Assembly: GCA_026929865.2 (NCBI GenBank)
Contig: CM049398.1
Span: 25,958,501 to 26,022,500 of the forward strand
Direction: 5' to 3'
DNA: 64,000 bases
Source of the DNA: Hyperoplus lanceolatus
Lineage: Eukaryota > Chordata > Actinopteri > Uranoscopiformes > Ammodytidae
The notes beneath the pieces are model-generated. The model did no database searches, was not told the origin of the DNA, and worked only from the letters and a program-made list of their open reading frames with translations. The translations under genes were made by a program, and so were the position numbers. How positions within the stretch are numbered: the first letter of the stretch is position 1; each line of letters starts with the position of its first letter. Below are positions 1-11,339 of the stretch, in pieces.

Positions 1-752
1 TTGCAACATGGGGCCGTGCATTATCTTGCTGAAACGTGAGGTGATGTTCATGGATGTATGGCACATCAATGGGCCTCAGGATCTCATCACGGTATCTCTG
101 TGCATTCAAAATGCCATCAATAAAATGCACCTGTGTTCTTTGTCCATAACAGATGCCTGCCCATACCATAACACCACCACCACCATGGACCACTCGATCC
201 ACAACATTGACATCAGCAAAGCGCTCACCCACACGACGCCACACACGCTGTCTGCCATCTGCCCTGAACAATGTAAACCGAGATTCATCCGTGAAGAGAA
301 CACCTCTCCAACGTGCCAGACGCCATCGAATGTGAGCATTTGCCCACTCAAGTCTGTTACGGCGACGAGCTGGAGTCAGGTCAAGACCCCGATGAGGACG
401 ACGAGCATGCAGTTGAGCTTCCCTGAGACGGTTTTTGACAGTTTGTGCAGAAATTGTTTGGTTATGCAAACCAATTGTTTCAGCAGCTGTCTCAGTGGCT
501 GGTCTCAGACGATCTTGGAGGTGAACCTGCTGGATGTGGAGGTCCTGGGCTGGTGTGGTTACACATGGTCTGCGGTTGAGGCCGGTTGGAGGTACTGCCA
601 TATTCTTTGAAACGCCTTTGGAGATGGCTTATGGTGGAGAAATGAACATTCAATGCACAAGCAACAGATCTGGTTGACATTCCTGCTGTCAGCATGCCAA
701 TTGCACGCTCCCTCAATGCTTGTGGCATCTGTGGCATTTTGCTGTGAGACAA
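1..752 (-). pseudogene. Tc1-like transposase, partial and frameshifted
   Basis: Read from 752 downward, the first ~60 codons give a paired-like helix-turn-helix DNA-binding domain (start MSHSKMPQMPQALRERAIG, then the recognition helix around STISHLQRRF). At about 565-575 a short deletion shifts the frame. The downstream frame is then open from about 550 to base 1 and carries the catalytic domain: the first Asp in FTDESRF (codon at 287-289), the VMVWAGICYG segment near 150-180, and the second Asp in QQDNARPH (codon at 23-25), about 88 codons apart as expected for the DDE fold. The last acidic residue would lie before base 1. In intact elements this enzyme cuts and pastes the element at TA sites in the nucleus. 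The long plus-strand reading frame at 8-610 is its antisense shadow. Confidence 0.9.
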
Positions 753-974
753 AACTGCACATTTCAGAGTGGCCTTTTATTGTGGACAGTCTAAGGCACA
801 CCTGTGCACTAATCATGGTGTCAGATCAGCATCTTGATGTGGCACACCTGTGAGGTGGGATGGATTATCTCAGCAAAGCAGAAGTGCTCACTATCACACA
901 TTTAGACAGATTTGTGAACAATGTTTGAGAGAAATGGTAATATTGTGTATCTGGAATGAATTTTAGATCTTTAA

Positions 975-1982
975 GGGTGTATTCACACATGGAAAGTCCG
1001 TTAGTTCACTTGCTTTGGTCCAGACCAAATAGAATTTGGATTTTTTTTTTGTTGGTGTGGTCCACTTTCATATTGCCCCTTTTGCAAGTGAACCAGCATT
1101 ACGAAGCAAAACCACACGTGATCTGAAGTCATTCATTCATTGGACAGACATTCTGGGGTGGAGAGAAGCAGGAAGAACGAAGTAAAAACTACGAAATATA
1201 TCATTGATATAATATGGTTAAAAATAATAAAAATGCCTACATCTAGCCTATAAATAAAGAAGAAACACATCAAATTATTATTGTTTCATATGGTTATAAT
1301 ATGTAGCCCCATGTCAATGCCACGTTATGTGGCTTCTAGCCTACGATGTGAAACATCATTTTTACTGTATTTTTGCTGCTGGACGCGCGGCTCGCGTGAA
1401 GAATAGGCTCAAACTGAAACACAGCTGATTTAGCTGTGTATCAGCTGGGTGTCAGTTCGGCGCAGTTTAGCACCAAACTGACACGGGGATAGTATTGACG
1501 AAGAACAATAAAAACACACACTTCATGCAAAGCGCAGCGTGAACCTGTTGGCACTGTAGGCTACGGGAGACGCTCCTCTCCATCTGATCGCTGATCCGCA
1601 CGCGTCATTATCAAATGTAATATTTTCGCTCGGGGCTCCCGGTCAAACCACAGCTAATCTTCCTAACAATGGCGACAACAACACTTTCCCATAATGTGAA
1701 GCTGATGGCGATTTATTAAAAAAGAAAAGAAAGAAAAGGCGCAGTGCTTCCTGCAATTGGGTCGGATCGAGTCCGGCCAAATTCACACCACAAACGAACT
1801 GCAGCAGAGTGCGTTTCGAAGCGCATCGAGACCACCTCTTCAGCTGGGTCTCGGAGCGTTTGTTTGGTCCGCCCCCGGGTGCGATTGCTGTATTCACACC
1901 TGTCTGAAAGATGCGCACCGAAGGTGGAAGTGCACCTGAGTTCGTTTCAACCGAACTAAACACAGCATGTGTGAATACACCC
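975..1982. mobile_element. Non-autonomous TIR element, TAA target duplication (PIF/Harbinger-like), nested in the Tc1 element
   Basis: The ends are perfect 17-bp inverted repeats: GGGTGTATTCACACATG at 975-991 and its complement at 1966-1982. TAA flanks both sides (972-974 and 1983-1985). The Tc1 terminal sequence resumes directly after the right TAA, which fixes both boundaries. A 3-bp TAA duplication with G-rich terminal repeats fits PIF/Harbinger elements; that class is an inference. The 1,008-bp interior has no transposase-like frame. A 106-codon minus-strand frame at 1643-1963 has no recognised domain and runs into the terminal repeat, so it is not called as a gene. Confidence 0.85.
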
Positions 1983-2048
1983 TAAGTCTATCTCATGAAA
2001 AATGGGAGCAAAAACAAAAGTGTTGCGTTTATATTTTTGTTGAGTGTA

Positions 2049-2969
2049 GAACAGCAGTTGAACCAGTACAGATCCAGTGTTTTTTTTTCTCAAGGGCATT
2101 TAAGTAGATTTTATATTCTACAACTTGAGGGTTTAACTCCTCTTGTGCAGTATTACCTTGCTATGCAGAACTTGTGAGACTAGAGTTTCTGCAAATCACG
2201 TCTGTATTATATTACACAGTAGTTAGAAAATCGGATGTTGTATTACAGTATGGCTGAAATGTAGGCCTTCCCTCATGGGACAATAAAGTGCATTGAATTG
2301 AGCAGCAGTTAAGGAACGCTGTGAACTGCAAAACGCTAAACTGCAGTACAGTTGACCATCCACCCCATCGGCTTTGGATGTTAATCAGCTGAAACTGTAA
2401 AATCGTTTTTATTACATTTCCATTTTTTTTTCCTGATTATTATGCCGAGGACAAAGATAGGAAATATGTCAAATGAAGACGGGAGATAGGACGCAACACA
2501 AGCCCAGAGCTCAATGTGAATTGTTCCGAGTTGGTATGCTGCAGACTTCTCTGGAAAGTAGTTTTTGTTCTGATTTAAGCTTGTGCCACCCCGCCTCAAA
2601 AAAATGTCTTCTTCATTGGTCTCAGTGGAGAGATGTATTCACCTTTGGGCCGAGAGCCACTTTAGAGACCATGGAGAAATATGCCTTTTGTCAATGAATA
2701 GGAACACAGGGGTCATCCGCATGCTTTGTCTCCAGGACAATCAGCATTAGAAAGTTATCAAAGCTCACAACTTTAAAGTGCATCCACTGCTAAATGGGCA
2801 ATACTACACAAAAATGGGATGGGATTTTGTCACATCTTTTACATCAATTTTATTTAATTATGAATCGATTTAAATCACAGAGGATAGGAATCACCATCCC
2901 TAAATTGATAGTTCAACCTTAATTCTCCTTCCAAGAGGACTTCTTTTTCTCCGTATTGCTTTTTCTTAT
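2049..2969. other. Unrecognised AT-rich sequence with a possible LINE 3' tail
   Basis: No coding region or clear element is seen. A short stretch at about 2262-2302 (GGGACAATAAAGTGCATTG, then AATTGAG) resembles the 3' end of L2/CR1-like fish LINEs, which often finish with a polyadenylation-like signal and short AT-rich repeats. Only the tail could be present, so this is weak. Confidence 0.35.
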
Positions 2970-2990
2970 CCATCCATCCATCCATCCATT
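2970..2990. repeat. (CCAT)n microsatellite
   Basis: About five perfect tandem copies of a CATC/CCAT tetranucleotide. It is a simple repeat in otherwise unique sequence. Confidence 0.85.
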
Positions 2991-4820
2991 TCCCCATCCT
3001 AAGCTTACTTCCTCCCTCACTCCCATTATCTCAGTGCAGAGTGTGTAGGTGGTTTCGGAGTACATGATGGCTGATTAAATAGTACAATCAGCCCATACTA
3101 AAGGCTTCATTAGTCATAAAAGGCCTATTCACCAACAATTAAAACCAGATTCACTGGCTCTAATGACACCACACAGACAGCATGAGCTCCACCACTTTAT
3201 TGGATTTTGTGTTCCTTTTATCTCATAAAGAAAATATGAAAAGTAAGATGGGGCTTTGCGGGCGGGTGCATGTTTGGTGGCATGTTTCCAGCCCAAAAAA
3301 ACCTGTCTGTGCACACTGCATAACATGTAATGGTGATGAGAGCGATGTTAGTGCTCAGGAGGATGGCAATGAAAAGAGTGTCCTCATAAAATATATTCAG
3401 GCTGTTAGCGGGGAGAGCAATGTACTAGAGGTATCATGAAAAGAGTGGCCATAAAAGGATGCAGTTCATTTTAATATGCAAAATATGAAAAAAAAGAATT
3501 ACAGTTCGTAGACAAATGCTGGTAAAGTCATCTATTCTTCCTTTCCAGTCATGTTTTAGATTATATTTGATTGTACACTTTTCACCAAGTACACTTATGA
3601 AAACAGATTTGACCCATTTTTGAACGTTCATCATTAATGGGAAGTTCATGTAAACCAAACAATTGACGGATAGACAAGCAGAGGGCTCCTTTACTCCAAT
3701 AGTACACCTTTAATTAAATACATATACCACCTTAAATGCCACAGTCTTTTTTTCGCTAGAAATATCTAAAACAATTGGTGCGTTGGGATCTAGGATCCAC
3801 TACTGTCCAGACCAAACTCTGGGAAGGAGACCTATAAACCATAAATCCATGGTTAGACTGATGCTAGTCCTGCACAACAACATTCATCTCCAGTTAATTT
3901 GAAGGTTCAGTTTACTGCCAATGCAGGAATACATGCACATTTCTACTGTTTACCTCATGACCCTTCAAACAAAGGGTCATAGTAGTTTTAACTTTCCAGA
4001 GTTGTAAAATCCTGTCTTTGAGTACTGCACACCATTGTGCCAATGGCGACACTACACCAAGGCTAACCGGGGCTACAGCTCTGTCACACAAAAAACAATA
4101 CAATAAGGAAACAGTAAAAAAGTGCATCTTCCATGTTGTTTCCATATTTCCTCTTAAAATTTAATGATCATCAATGTTGGAACAGACTTCTCAATCAGAA
4201 ATTCAAATTTGTGATTTTCTGAGAAGCATTTTGAATGAAGCATTTGTTGTCGCACATCTGGTCCTGGCCAATTGCACACATACTGTGCTAACCATGGAGC
4301 GTTGGCTGTATCGAGTGCGGTCTGTGCAGGAACATCCAGACCCAGACACTATGTGCCTTGCACTTGCACTTGCACTTATTTGATGAATGTTATTTGGCAA
4401 AACTCAATTAAAAATACATTTTAATCAAATGATGTTCCATATCTGCTTGTATTAGATCACAAAAATAGAACTTCCATAAAGTAACTGATGTCATGAAGCT
4501 TGACTATTTTCAAAGCCCCCCAATTATTCATTAAGCCCCTCATTAGCACCAGGAAAGAAAAACATCCTGGCAATGTACATAGTGTTTATGTGATCAGACA
4601 CATACTGGACATCCTGGATTGTTTTTCTTCATCTCATTGACATGTTACTGAATTCCATTATCTAAGCAGTTTTATTGCAGGCCTGTTGACCATCTAAATC
4701 ACTGCTTGGTCAACAATACGGACTTGTTAGTCGGTTAAGATTGCTGGTGAATTTGATTGTACCATGTGGAACTTCACTAATGTCTTTTTTAAGGGTCTTT
4801 TGAAGTATTGCGTTTCGTTG
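2991..4820. other. Unrecognised AT-rich non-coding sequence
   Basis: Read on both strands, this stretch has only short open frames (under 90 codons), no recognisable domain and no TIR or SINE structure. A triple GCACTT direct repeat at 4361-4377 is the only local oddity. Confidence 0.5.
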
Positions 4821-4834
4821 CCACAGTGTCCTTT

Positions 4835-5031
4835 TATTTATTTATTTTTTTTAGATAATTTTTTGACATTTTCAACCTTTATTGGATAGTACAGAGTTGA
4901 AATGGGGAGACAGAGAGAGAGGGGGGATGACCTCCAGCAAAGGTCCATGGGCCAGACCTGAACCCGCGACCACTGCAACTAAGGCCGGAGCCAACATGGT
5001 AAGCGCTCCATCCACCACGCCACCGGAGCGC
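4835..5031 (-). mobile_element. tRNA-derived SINE with 14-bp target-site duplication
   Basis: The minus strand starts with a tRNA-like head at 5031. Box A (TGGCGTGGTGG) maps to 5012-5022 and the degenerate box B (GGTTCAGGTC) to 4955-4964, the spacing of an internal RNA polymerase III promoter. The minus-strand 3' end is an A-rich tail (the T-rich run at 4835-4850 on the plus strand). The element is flanked by identical 14-bp copies of CCACAGTGTCCTTT at 4821-4834 and 5032-5045, the mark of LINE-machinery insertion. The intact duplication suggests a fairly young insertion. Subfamily not named. Confidence 0.88.
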
Positions 5032-5045
5032 CCACAGTGTCCTTT

Positions 5046-6195
5046 GTTGACTTATGTTCATGCTCCATCTTAAGTGCTCACTAACAACTTCCTAAACTGT
5101 ATTTCTTGTTTTTTGTCTCCCTCTTTTATCAAATTTTTCCTAAGTCATCATGTCCACCCTCATCTTTTGCACATCGATTATTCTTGAAAATATCTGGTAC
5201 AGTGTGGGATTTTTTTTCCAACACTCTGACCCCTCTTGGTTTAGCATGCAGGGTCCGAGGACTGTTCGATTAGACCCAGTTTTGTTGGAGACAGAATGAC
5301 ATTGATTGGCCGAGGGAATGAGGATTGACATTGATTGGTCCCGGCTTGTTTGTGCGGGCAGGAAGTCATTTGCATAATGCAGACATCCACAGTCTGGCAA
5401 GGCTCTCTACGTGGTAAACCAGACCAGAATTTTAAATTCTGAACTTAACAGTACAAAAGTGCATCACTGAGCTGGAATGTATTATTTTGTCTTCTCCTAT
5501 GTGCATTTAAGCTAATTTGATGTTCGAGGAGATCATAGATATGTTCAATTGCACAACATAACAGGGTATAATATAACTTGTTTCAGTGGACCCCATGACT
5601 GCAAATAGAGGAATTAAAAAGGCCAAAGGGAAATACACAACAAAGATGAGGATGATTTAGATTTGCTACAAAGCCAATACATTTCAAGAAAGAAAGACAG
5701 AAAAAAAATGGCTGAGACAGGATGATATAGAAACAGAAAATAGGGCCATAGCGATCGAGAAAGGGGGAGTGATGAAGGGAGGGGGAGAAATGCCAGATGA
5801 AAAAGGGGGAGAGGGTAGAAAAGCAAAAGCAGACACACTTAAAGCAAGTAAGAGAAGAAGGCAGGGGAGAAGAGAGAGCAGAGACGGCAGACAACAGAGA
5901 GACTGCTGTGTCTCCTGGTTGTCTTTGTTTACTGTGACAGGGACAGGTGGAGGCTGACAGCAGGACCTTTACAGAAAGCCAGTTAAATAAAGAGGGGATA
6001 GAGGGATGTAAATGAGCAGAAAGAAGAACAAAAGAAGGAGGGAGACTCCGAGACTAAATGCCAGTCCCCAAATGGCTGCCAAGCCGTCTGTTCCTTTCCT
6101 GCACAGAGTTGTAGCACCATGTGGTTGTTGTTACAACAAGTTTGGCTACCTCTTTGCTGATTGCTTTTCGACTTTATTGTTATCAGTGAGTTGAA
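5046..6195. other. Non-coding sequence with a GA-rich tract
   Basis: No gene is recognised. At about 5680-5900 the plus strand is strongly purine-rich (A/G), which opens artificial Lys/Arg/Glu-rich frames on the plus strand and Ser/Phe/Leu-rich frames on the minus strand. Nothing else is identified. Confidence 0.5.
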
Positions 6196-6204
6196 TTTTA
6201 TGTT

Positions 6205-6330
6205 ACTCTACGTAGGGCGATATAGCAAAAATATACTATCAAGATATTTTTTTTCCATATTGATCAAAACCGATATTTAACAGATAATGCAAAAGCCTAA
6301 TTCAAATCGGTTCATATTTGTGTGAGTGTC
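6205..6330. repeat. Possible degenerate interspersed repeat (GGGCGATAT-type)
   Basis: The sequence beginning TAGGGCGATATAGC, followed by a T run and an ACCGATATTT segment, resembles a repeat I recognise loosely from other fish genomes. No terminal repeats or duplication can be drawn, so boundaries are approximate. Confidence 0.3.
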
Positions 6331-6610
6331 CGTTACACACTGTTCCTAAAAGTTGTCCTACAGAATGAATTCAAACACTTTTCTACAACTTTTCACCTAT
6401 ACTAGTTCCGTCAACAGGTCGACTTTTACAATAGTCTAATTATTTTGTGATGAGCATCATTACACCTGCAACATTTCATTTTTGTACAGATCTTTATACA
6501 TTTCGCATTACATTAGCATTTAGCTCAAAGCAACACTATGCCAAAATATAGCCTAACAGAGCCGCCAGCAAACACTTTGAAACTATTCACACTATTTAAA
6601 CATATTTCTC

Positions 6611-6678
6611 AGTCAGTCAGTCAGTCAGTCAGTCAGTCAGTCAGTCACTCACTCACTCACTCACTCACTCACTCACTC
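6611..6678. repeat. Compound tetranucleotide repeat (AGTC)9-(ACTC)8
   Basis: Nine perfect AGTC units (6611-6646) pass directly into eight perfect ACTC units (6647-6678). A single base change in the founding unit followed by separate expansion would explain the abrupt switch. Confidence 0.95.
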
Positions 6679-6719
6679 AGTAACACGGTCACATACCATC
6701 CTTTGAACCTATAAGGCAT

Positions 6720-7300
6720 TATGGGATTGTCTCAAAGTGATTACAGCGAATCAGGGGTACGAAAGAAAAAAAAACTAAAACAAAGATGCACGCAAGCGTC
6801 GACGAATCACTCCTACACACACAGATTCATCAAGTCGGGAAGTCCGGCCTCTTTGACAGGGATAATCCTGTGGCACAGAGAGAGGGTAAAGTTAGGAAGA
6901 GACGATCCCGAACCCAGAAAAGCCGATTAGAGGCTGAGGGAACAAAACCCAGGCAGCGGGAGATGGAAAAGCAAAAACAAGTAGCAGAACGCACAAGCCA
7001 AGCCAACCCTGACACAAGAGGCCGGGTAATGCTACAGACCAGGAAAACAGAAATGCAGGGGGGGGGGGGTACAATCCAGAGAATGAGAACAGCTTGGAGG
7101 GAGGGAGAAGGAGTACTACAGGGAGACATGAAGGTGAAGAGGAGGTGTGGGGCCGTTATGCGGCAAGAAACAAATGAGATATTGATAGAGATAAAGGTCT
7201 GAGAAGAAGGACAGATCGGTAAAAGGGAAAAGAAACAGAGGAAATGGGATTAGAATGTTTGAGAAGATGAGGAAGAGAGAAAGAGACAAGGATACATTGA
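6720..7300. other. Purine-rich region with a 12-G run
   Basis: The plus strand is dominated by A and G for nearly 600 bp, with a run of twelve G at 7058-7069. A 138-codon frame at 6786-7202 crosses this tract, but its Lys/Arg/Glu/Gln-rich composition follows from the base bias and it has no recognised domain. I do not call it a gene. Confidence 0.5.
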
Positions 7301-8384
7301 CAGACATTGAACATTACCATAAAGGAGATAGGGAGAACAAGGGAAATGTAGTCTGCCGTAAGAAATCAAACTAGCTGGCTTGATATTCTCCTTGATGCTG
7401 TTGTTGATTGTTGAGCACTCTCTTTATCTTTATCCCTCTGATTCAGTTTGAGTCTTGGTCTCTCACACTCTCAAGTAGTGAAGCCCCCTGTCCCTTACCT
7501 CAGTTTCCTCATTTTATCCTAATGTATTCTGCACAGGACCTTTCCATATCAATGGGGAGACATTGGAAAAATGTTGGGTTCAGACTATATGATATCAGCC
7601 CGACTATACAACACTAAATAATAACAATTTAGCATTAGTAAGGTGTTTGGTCGGGCCTAGCTGGAAACAAGAAAGGGCTACAATCAATAGTTTTATCTTG
7701 TGTTGAGTAACACAATGGAAGTCAACCAAAGCCGCATCCAGGATGCCTAGTGGTTTTCTGAAAGAAGGGACTAGCGTGTTCAGATTTATTTATTTGTATC
7801 CTTCCCACAATGTGTTGCATCATGTCCAATAGGAGCACAGAGCAATGTAAACAAACATGGCTATGAGCAAGACGACTGAAATTGCCAGTGCCGCTTGCAA
7901 GTCACATTGCCAGTAGTTTTTTCCCTTCTTGTTTTTGTATTTTCAGAGTACATGACAGCCAGCAACATACATACCGCTTTGGACACTATCATCTATTTAC
8001 ATTGGCGTTACCCGGAAACTCTATACGGATGACTTCATGCAATGCAAATCGGCCAAATCACTGCACCATTAGATTACTCTATTATCATCTAAATTGACAC
8101 AGTGACTATCGTAACAAACACAATGATTGTGTAGCCTGTCCCTGGCATAAGAGGAATCGGAAAATGGGAAAGCATCCGGAAACAAGGAGACATATACTGT
8201 ATCTACACTGACTTGTCTTTCCAGTTGGATACATAAGATCTGATCACTGGTTTTGAGGACATGAAAAATACGTCCAACCCCCAATATTAAACAGTTAAAG
8301 GTGTACACAAAAAAATTGCAGCTGTGTAACCGTTGAGACATTGTTTTGTAATCGTTCCCACCCCTAGTATTAATTCAATATAAC
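7301..8384. other. Unrecognised non-coding sequence
   Basis: No coding region, terminal repeats or SINE-like promoter boxes were seen on either strand. Confidence 0.45.
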
Positions 8385-8455
8385 GGTAACGCTTTACAAT
8401 AACGGTGCATTAATGGTTAGGTAATGCTTAATATATTAATATAGTTAATAATAGT
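8385..8455. mobile_element. Fragment of a GGTAAC-type MITE end
   Basis: GGTAACGCTTTACAATAA followed by a TTAATGCTTA-rich stretch matches the terminal pattern of the MITE at 25800-26720 in this window, whose right end reads GGTAACACTTATAATAAGG on the minus strand. Only one end is present, so this is a solo or truncated copy. Confidence 0.55.
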
Positions 8456-9199
8456 GTAGGCCTATATTATATATTTTTTCTTGCTGTTCCTCTATCTGCC
8501 TATGTACACTCCTATTTGTAATGTGAGCACGACCACATCCCAATGTGCTTTTTTAAAAGATACCAGAAGAGTCAGGATTTTATTGTTGTGTATCTTGGCC
8601 TGTGACTTCCCGATGTCCTGGTGTGATTGGATGATAAATACTGCCATTAAACAGCACAGACAGAGATAAGTGTTGTTAGGCAATGTCCCCGTATGTCTTC
8701 TGAGCGGATGTGTGTGCATGTCCAAACCATCTGTGGTGGGTTCAACGGACTAAACTAATCTAGATTAAATTTAGTGTCTCAACATAAACTTTTATGCACA
8801 CTGTCAGTGCATTCACAACCCTTAGTGTTCTGCGTTTGTTCACTCAAACTGCTAGAATAATATAATAGCAGTCTACTCTGACTTAAAGGTAACACATTAT
8901 GCACTTTGCTGTCAATTTTATATGGTCTAAGTAGTCCCTAATACTTATTTTTTTAGATGTTTGCTGAAAAACCCGTTCAGATCATTTATTGTAGCAAGCC
9001 TCTATACCCTGATTGTCCTCTGGTCTCAGGATGACCTATATTTGTGCGATCTGGCTGGCCCCTCCCACCTCTCTGCCAGGCTTTCTTTATATGGCCATGG
9101 GGCTCTCCCACCGTCTCTGCCGTGCTCTCGCGATACTAGAGAGACGCTACGTGAGTCGTGACTGCGAACACCCGGAGGCTCCGGGCCGGAGCTAAGCTA
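8456..9199. other. Unrecognised non-coding sequence upstream of the LINE
   Basis: Nothing recognisable. The last ~150 bp (9045-9195) are more GC-rich than the surroundings and end close to the 5' edge of the LINE homology, so they may belong to an older repeat into which the LINE inserted. Confidence 0.4.
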
Positions 9200-9213
9200 A
9201 GAGAACAGTTTGA

Positions 9214-9780
9214 ACTATAATAGACAGTAGTGTTCTGAATGTGTCTTTCACGGAGCAAGAAATTAATGAGGCTATTCGAAAACTAAAACCAGGAAAAGCT
9301 GCAGGCATAGATACAGTGCTGAACGAATATAATAAAAGCACCTCAACTATTTTTATGCCGTTATATGTTCTCTTGTTTAATAAGATCTTGGACTCAGGTG
9401 TTATCCCTGAGGACTGGGTGCTTGGTCTAATTGTGCTCATATACAAAAAGGAAGGGGATATGGGAGACTGTGATAATTATAGAGGAATCACACTTTTGAG
9501 TTGTCTAGGTAAATTATTTACAAATGTATTGAATGAAAGGCTATGTGCATTTTGTGAAGAGAATTCTACCCTGAGGGAGAACCAGGCAGGATTCAGAAAG
9601 AACTACTCAACCGTTGATCATATCTTTTTACTAAAACAAATTATTGATTTGTACTGCTTTAAAAAGAAAAGTTTATTTTGCTGTTTCATTGATTACAGTA
9701 AGGCATTTGATACAGTCTGGAGAGATGCACTATGGCATAAGCTCTTAAAAATGGCATCCAGGGTAAATTCCTTAATGTAG
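9214..9780 (+). pseudogene. LINE reverse transcriptase, N-terminal part (before frameshift)
   Basis: This frame is open from about 9214 and ends in TAG at 9778-9780. It holds the early reverse transcriptase blocks in order: the KLKPGKAAGID entry segment (about 9277-9315), NYRGITLLSCLGKLF (about 9475-9520), the QAGFRKNYSTVDH block (about 9583-9625), and block A, FIDYSKAFDTVW, whose first metal-binding Asp is at 9691-9693. The frame is lost close to a run of five A at 9747-9751, consistent with loss of one A. There is no genuine start codon; the coding homology runs into the 5' truncation. Confidence 0.87.
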
Positions 9781-9788
9781 TTATCAAT

Positions 9789-11096
9789 ATGTATAAAAAT
9801 ATAAAATCATGTGTATATGTTAATGGGGCTAAATCTGAGTTTTTTGCAAGTTTAACAGAAGTTAGACAGGGTGAAAACTTATCACCACTGCTGTTTGCCC
9901 TCTTCATTAACGACTTAGAGGATTACCTTTTACATAAAGGTTGTGAGCCCATTACTTTCAATGATGCTGTGTTAGACAATTATATACAACTAATGGTACT
10001 AATATACGTTGACGATACTATTATCATGTCTACAACTAAGAGAGGGTTACAGAAAGCTATAAATCATATGTGTGACTTCTGTGAGAAATGGAAACTAAAA
10101 GTTAATAACGATAAAACTAAAGTTACAGTTTTTGGTTTTAGAAGAGCAGATACTAGTACACTACAGTTTGTGTGCAACGGTCAAAATCTAGAGACAGTAC
10201 ATTGTTTTAGATATCTTGGTGTCATCATGAGTTATAATGGCTCATTTAAAATTGCTATCGAGGAACTGCATAAGCAAGCATTGCGCGCAATGTTTGCTTT
10301 ACTCAATAAATGCAGAAAGCTTCAGCTTTCTGTAGATGTCACCCTGGACCTTTTTGACAAGTTGGTTACTCCAGTTATGTTGTATGCATGTGAAGTGTGG
10401 GGGTTTGAGAAACTACATCTGTCAGAAAAACTACATCTCAAATTTCTAAAGTACAGCTTAAAAGTAAAAATGACAACCTGCAGTAATATGGTATATGGGG
10501 AACTTGGGCCGTACCCACTCTGTGTTATAGTTAAAAAAAGAATAATTGGATATTGGGGGAGACTGTTAGAAAGTAAAGAAAGTAAACTTAGTAAAATCAT
10601 GTACAATCAGCTACACAGCTTGCATAGCAGCGGTGTGTATGCTTCACCTTGGGTATCACAGGTGAAACAGATACTGGACTGCGGGTTGTCATACATCTGG
10701 ATAACTCAAAAGTACAACAACATTAACTGGCTGAAAATAACTGTTGAACAGAGGTTGCAAGATCAATTCATTCAGAGGTGGCAGATTGAGCTTACAAGCA
10801 TGACTTCCTGTGACACGTTCATAGAATTTAAACAAGAGTTTAAATTAGAAAAATATTTGCTGTATGAAAACCAAAAGTCTAGGCAGGCTATATGCAATTT
10901 TAGAACAAATAACACCAGAATACCCAAAGTCACTGGAAGGTACAAAGGGCTAAAAAGAAGTGAAAGATTTTGCAACCTCTGCGATTCCAATTGTGTTGGT
11001 GATGAATATAATGTTCTTTTTGAGTGTAAACATGTAAATGTAGTGTATTATAGAGAAAAATACCTGCCAAAATATTATGTTTTCTATTGCTTTTGA
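9789..11096 (+). pseudogene. LINE reverse transcriptase, C-terminal part with YVDD centre and Cys-rich tail
   Basis: The frame continues the reverse transcriptase after the frameshift. Block B reads VRQGENLSPLLFALFINDL, the catalytic YVDD lies at 10005-10016, and the KVNNDKTKV block follows. The thumb/linker region runs on to about codon 380 of this frame. A Cys-rich segment (FCNLCDS, then DEYNVLFECKH, around 10968-11030) resembles the zinc-knuckle-like tail seen in related LINE proteins. The frame stops with TGA at 11094-11096. Key catalytic residues are intact, so inactivity comes from the 5' truncation and the frameshift. In live elements this enzyme copies the LINE RNA at a nicked chromosomal target. 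Confidence 0.88.
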
Positions 11097-11339
11097 TGTC
11101 AGAAAAAACAGGGGTTATTGTTAAAACAGGTGCCTTTTTGAGAAATGTCCTGCCATTGCTTAAGTAATCTTTTTGTTTTGTTTTTGTTTTGTCCTTGCCG
11201 TACACCATTGTTTGTTTGTAATGATTTAATCTGAATTGTGTGCTCCATGCCATGTGCTATGGCCGTGAGCCGTAATAAATAAATGAAATAATAAATAAAT
11301 GAAATGAAATGACATGACCTGACATGATTAAAACCAGTG

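Larger units (their letters stand above)
1..2046 (-). mobile_element. Tc1-like DNA transposon (Tc1/mariner), cut by the window start and interrupted by a nested element
   Basis: The minus strand carries a Tc1-type transposase, and the sequence beyond it (about 880-974 and 1986-2046) is the terminal region of a common fish Tc1 element. It ends at about 2046 in a tract reading TTTTTGTTGAGTG, followed by TA at 2047-2048, the usual Tc1/mariner target dinucleotide. The terminal region is split by a 1,008-bp insertion at 975-1982; removing that insertion and one TAA copy gives a continuous Tc1 end. The other terminal repeat lies before base 1. The coding region is frameshifted, so this copy is probably dead. 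Recognition of the family is from memory of the protein and terminus, not from a search. Confidence 0.9.
9200..11325 (+). mobile_element. 5'-truncated non-LTR retrotransposon (LINE), possibly I/Nimb-like
   Basis: Two consecutive plus-strand frames together encode a LINE reverse transcriptase and its C-terminal region. They are followed by a 3' UTR and an AT-rich tail of TAAATGAA-like repeats at about 11270-11315. The apurinic-type endonuclease and any ORF1 that precede the reverse transcriptase in full-length elements are absent, and homology stops near 9200, as expected from incomplete target-primed reverse transcription. Assignment to the I group (Nimb-like) rests on the resemblance of the post-YVDD region to such proteins and is tentative. 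No target-site duplication was identified. Confidence 0.85.

Noticed and set aside
8-610. 200-codon plus-strand open frame
   Set aside because: It is the antisense shadow of the Tc1-like transposase on the minus strand, which carries the recognisable HTH and DDE motifs.
1643-1963. 106-codon minus-strand frame inside the TAA element
   Set aside because: No domain is recognisable, it runs into the terminal inverted repeat, and the element looks non-autonomous.
6786-7202. 138-codon plus-strand frame
   Set aside because: Its Lys/Arg/Glu/Gln-rich product follows from the purine-rich DNA. No domain, signal or exon structure supports it.
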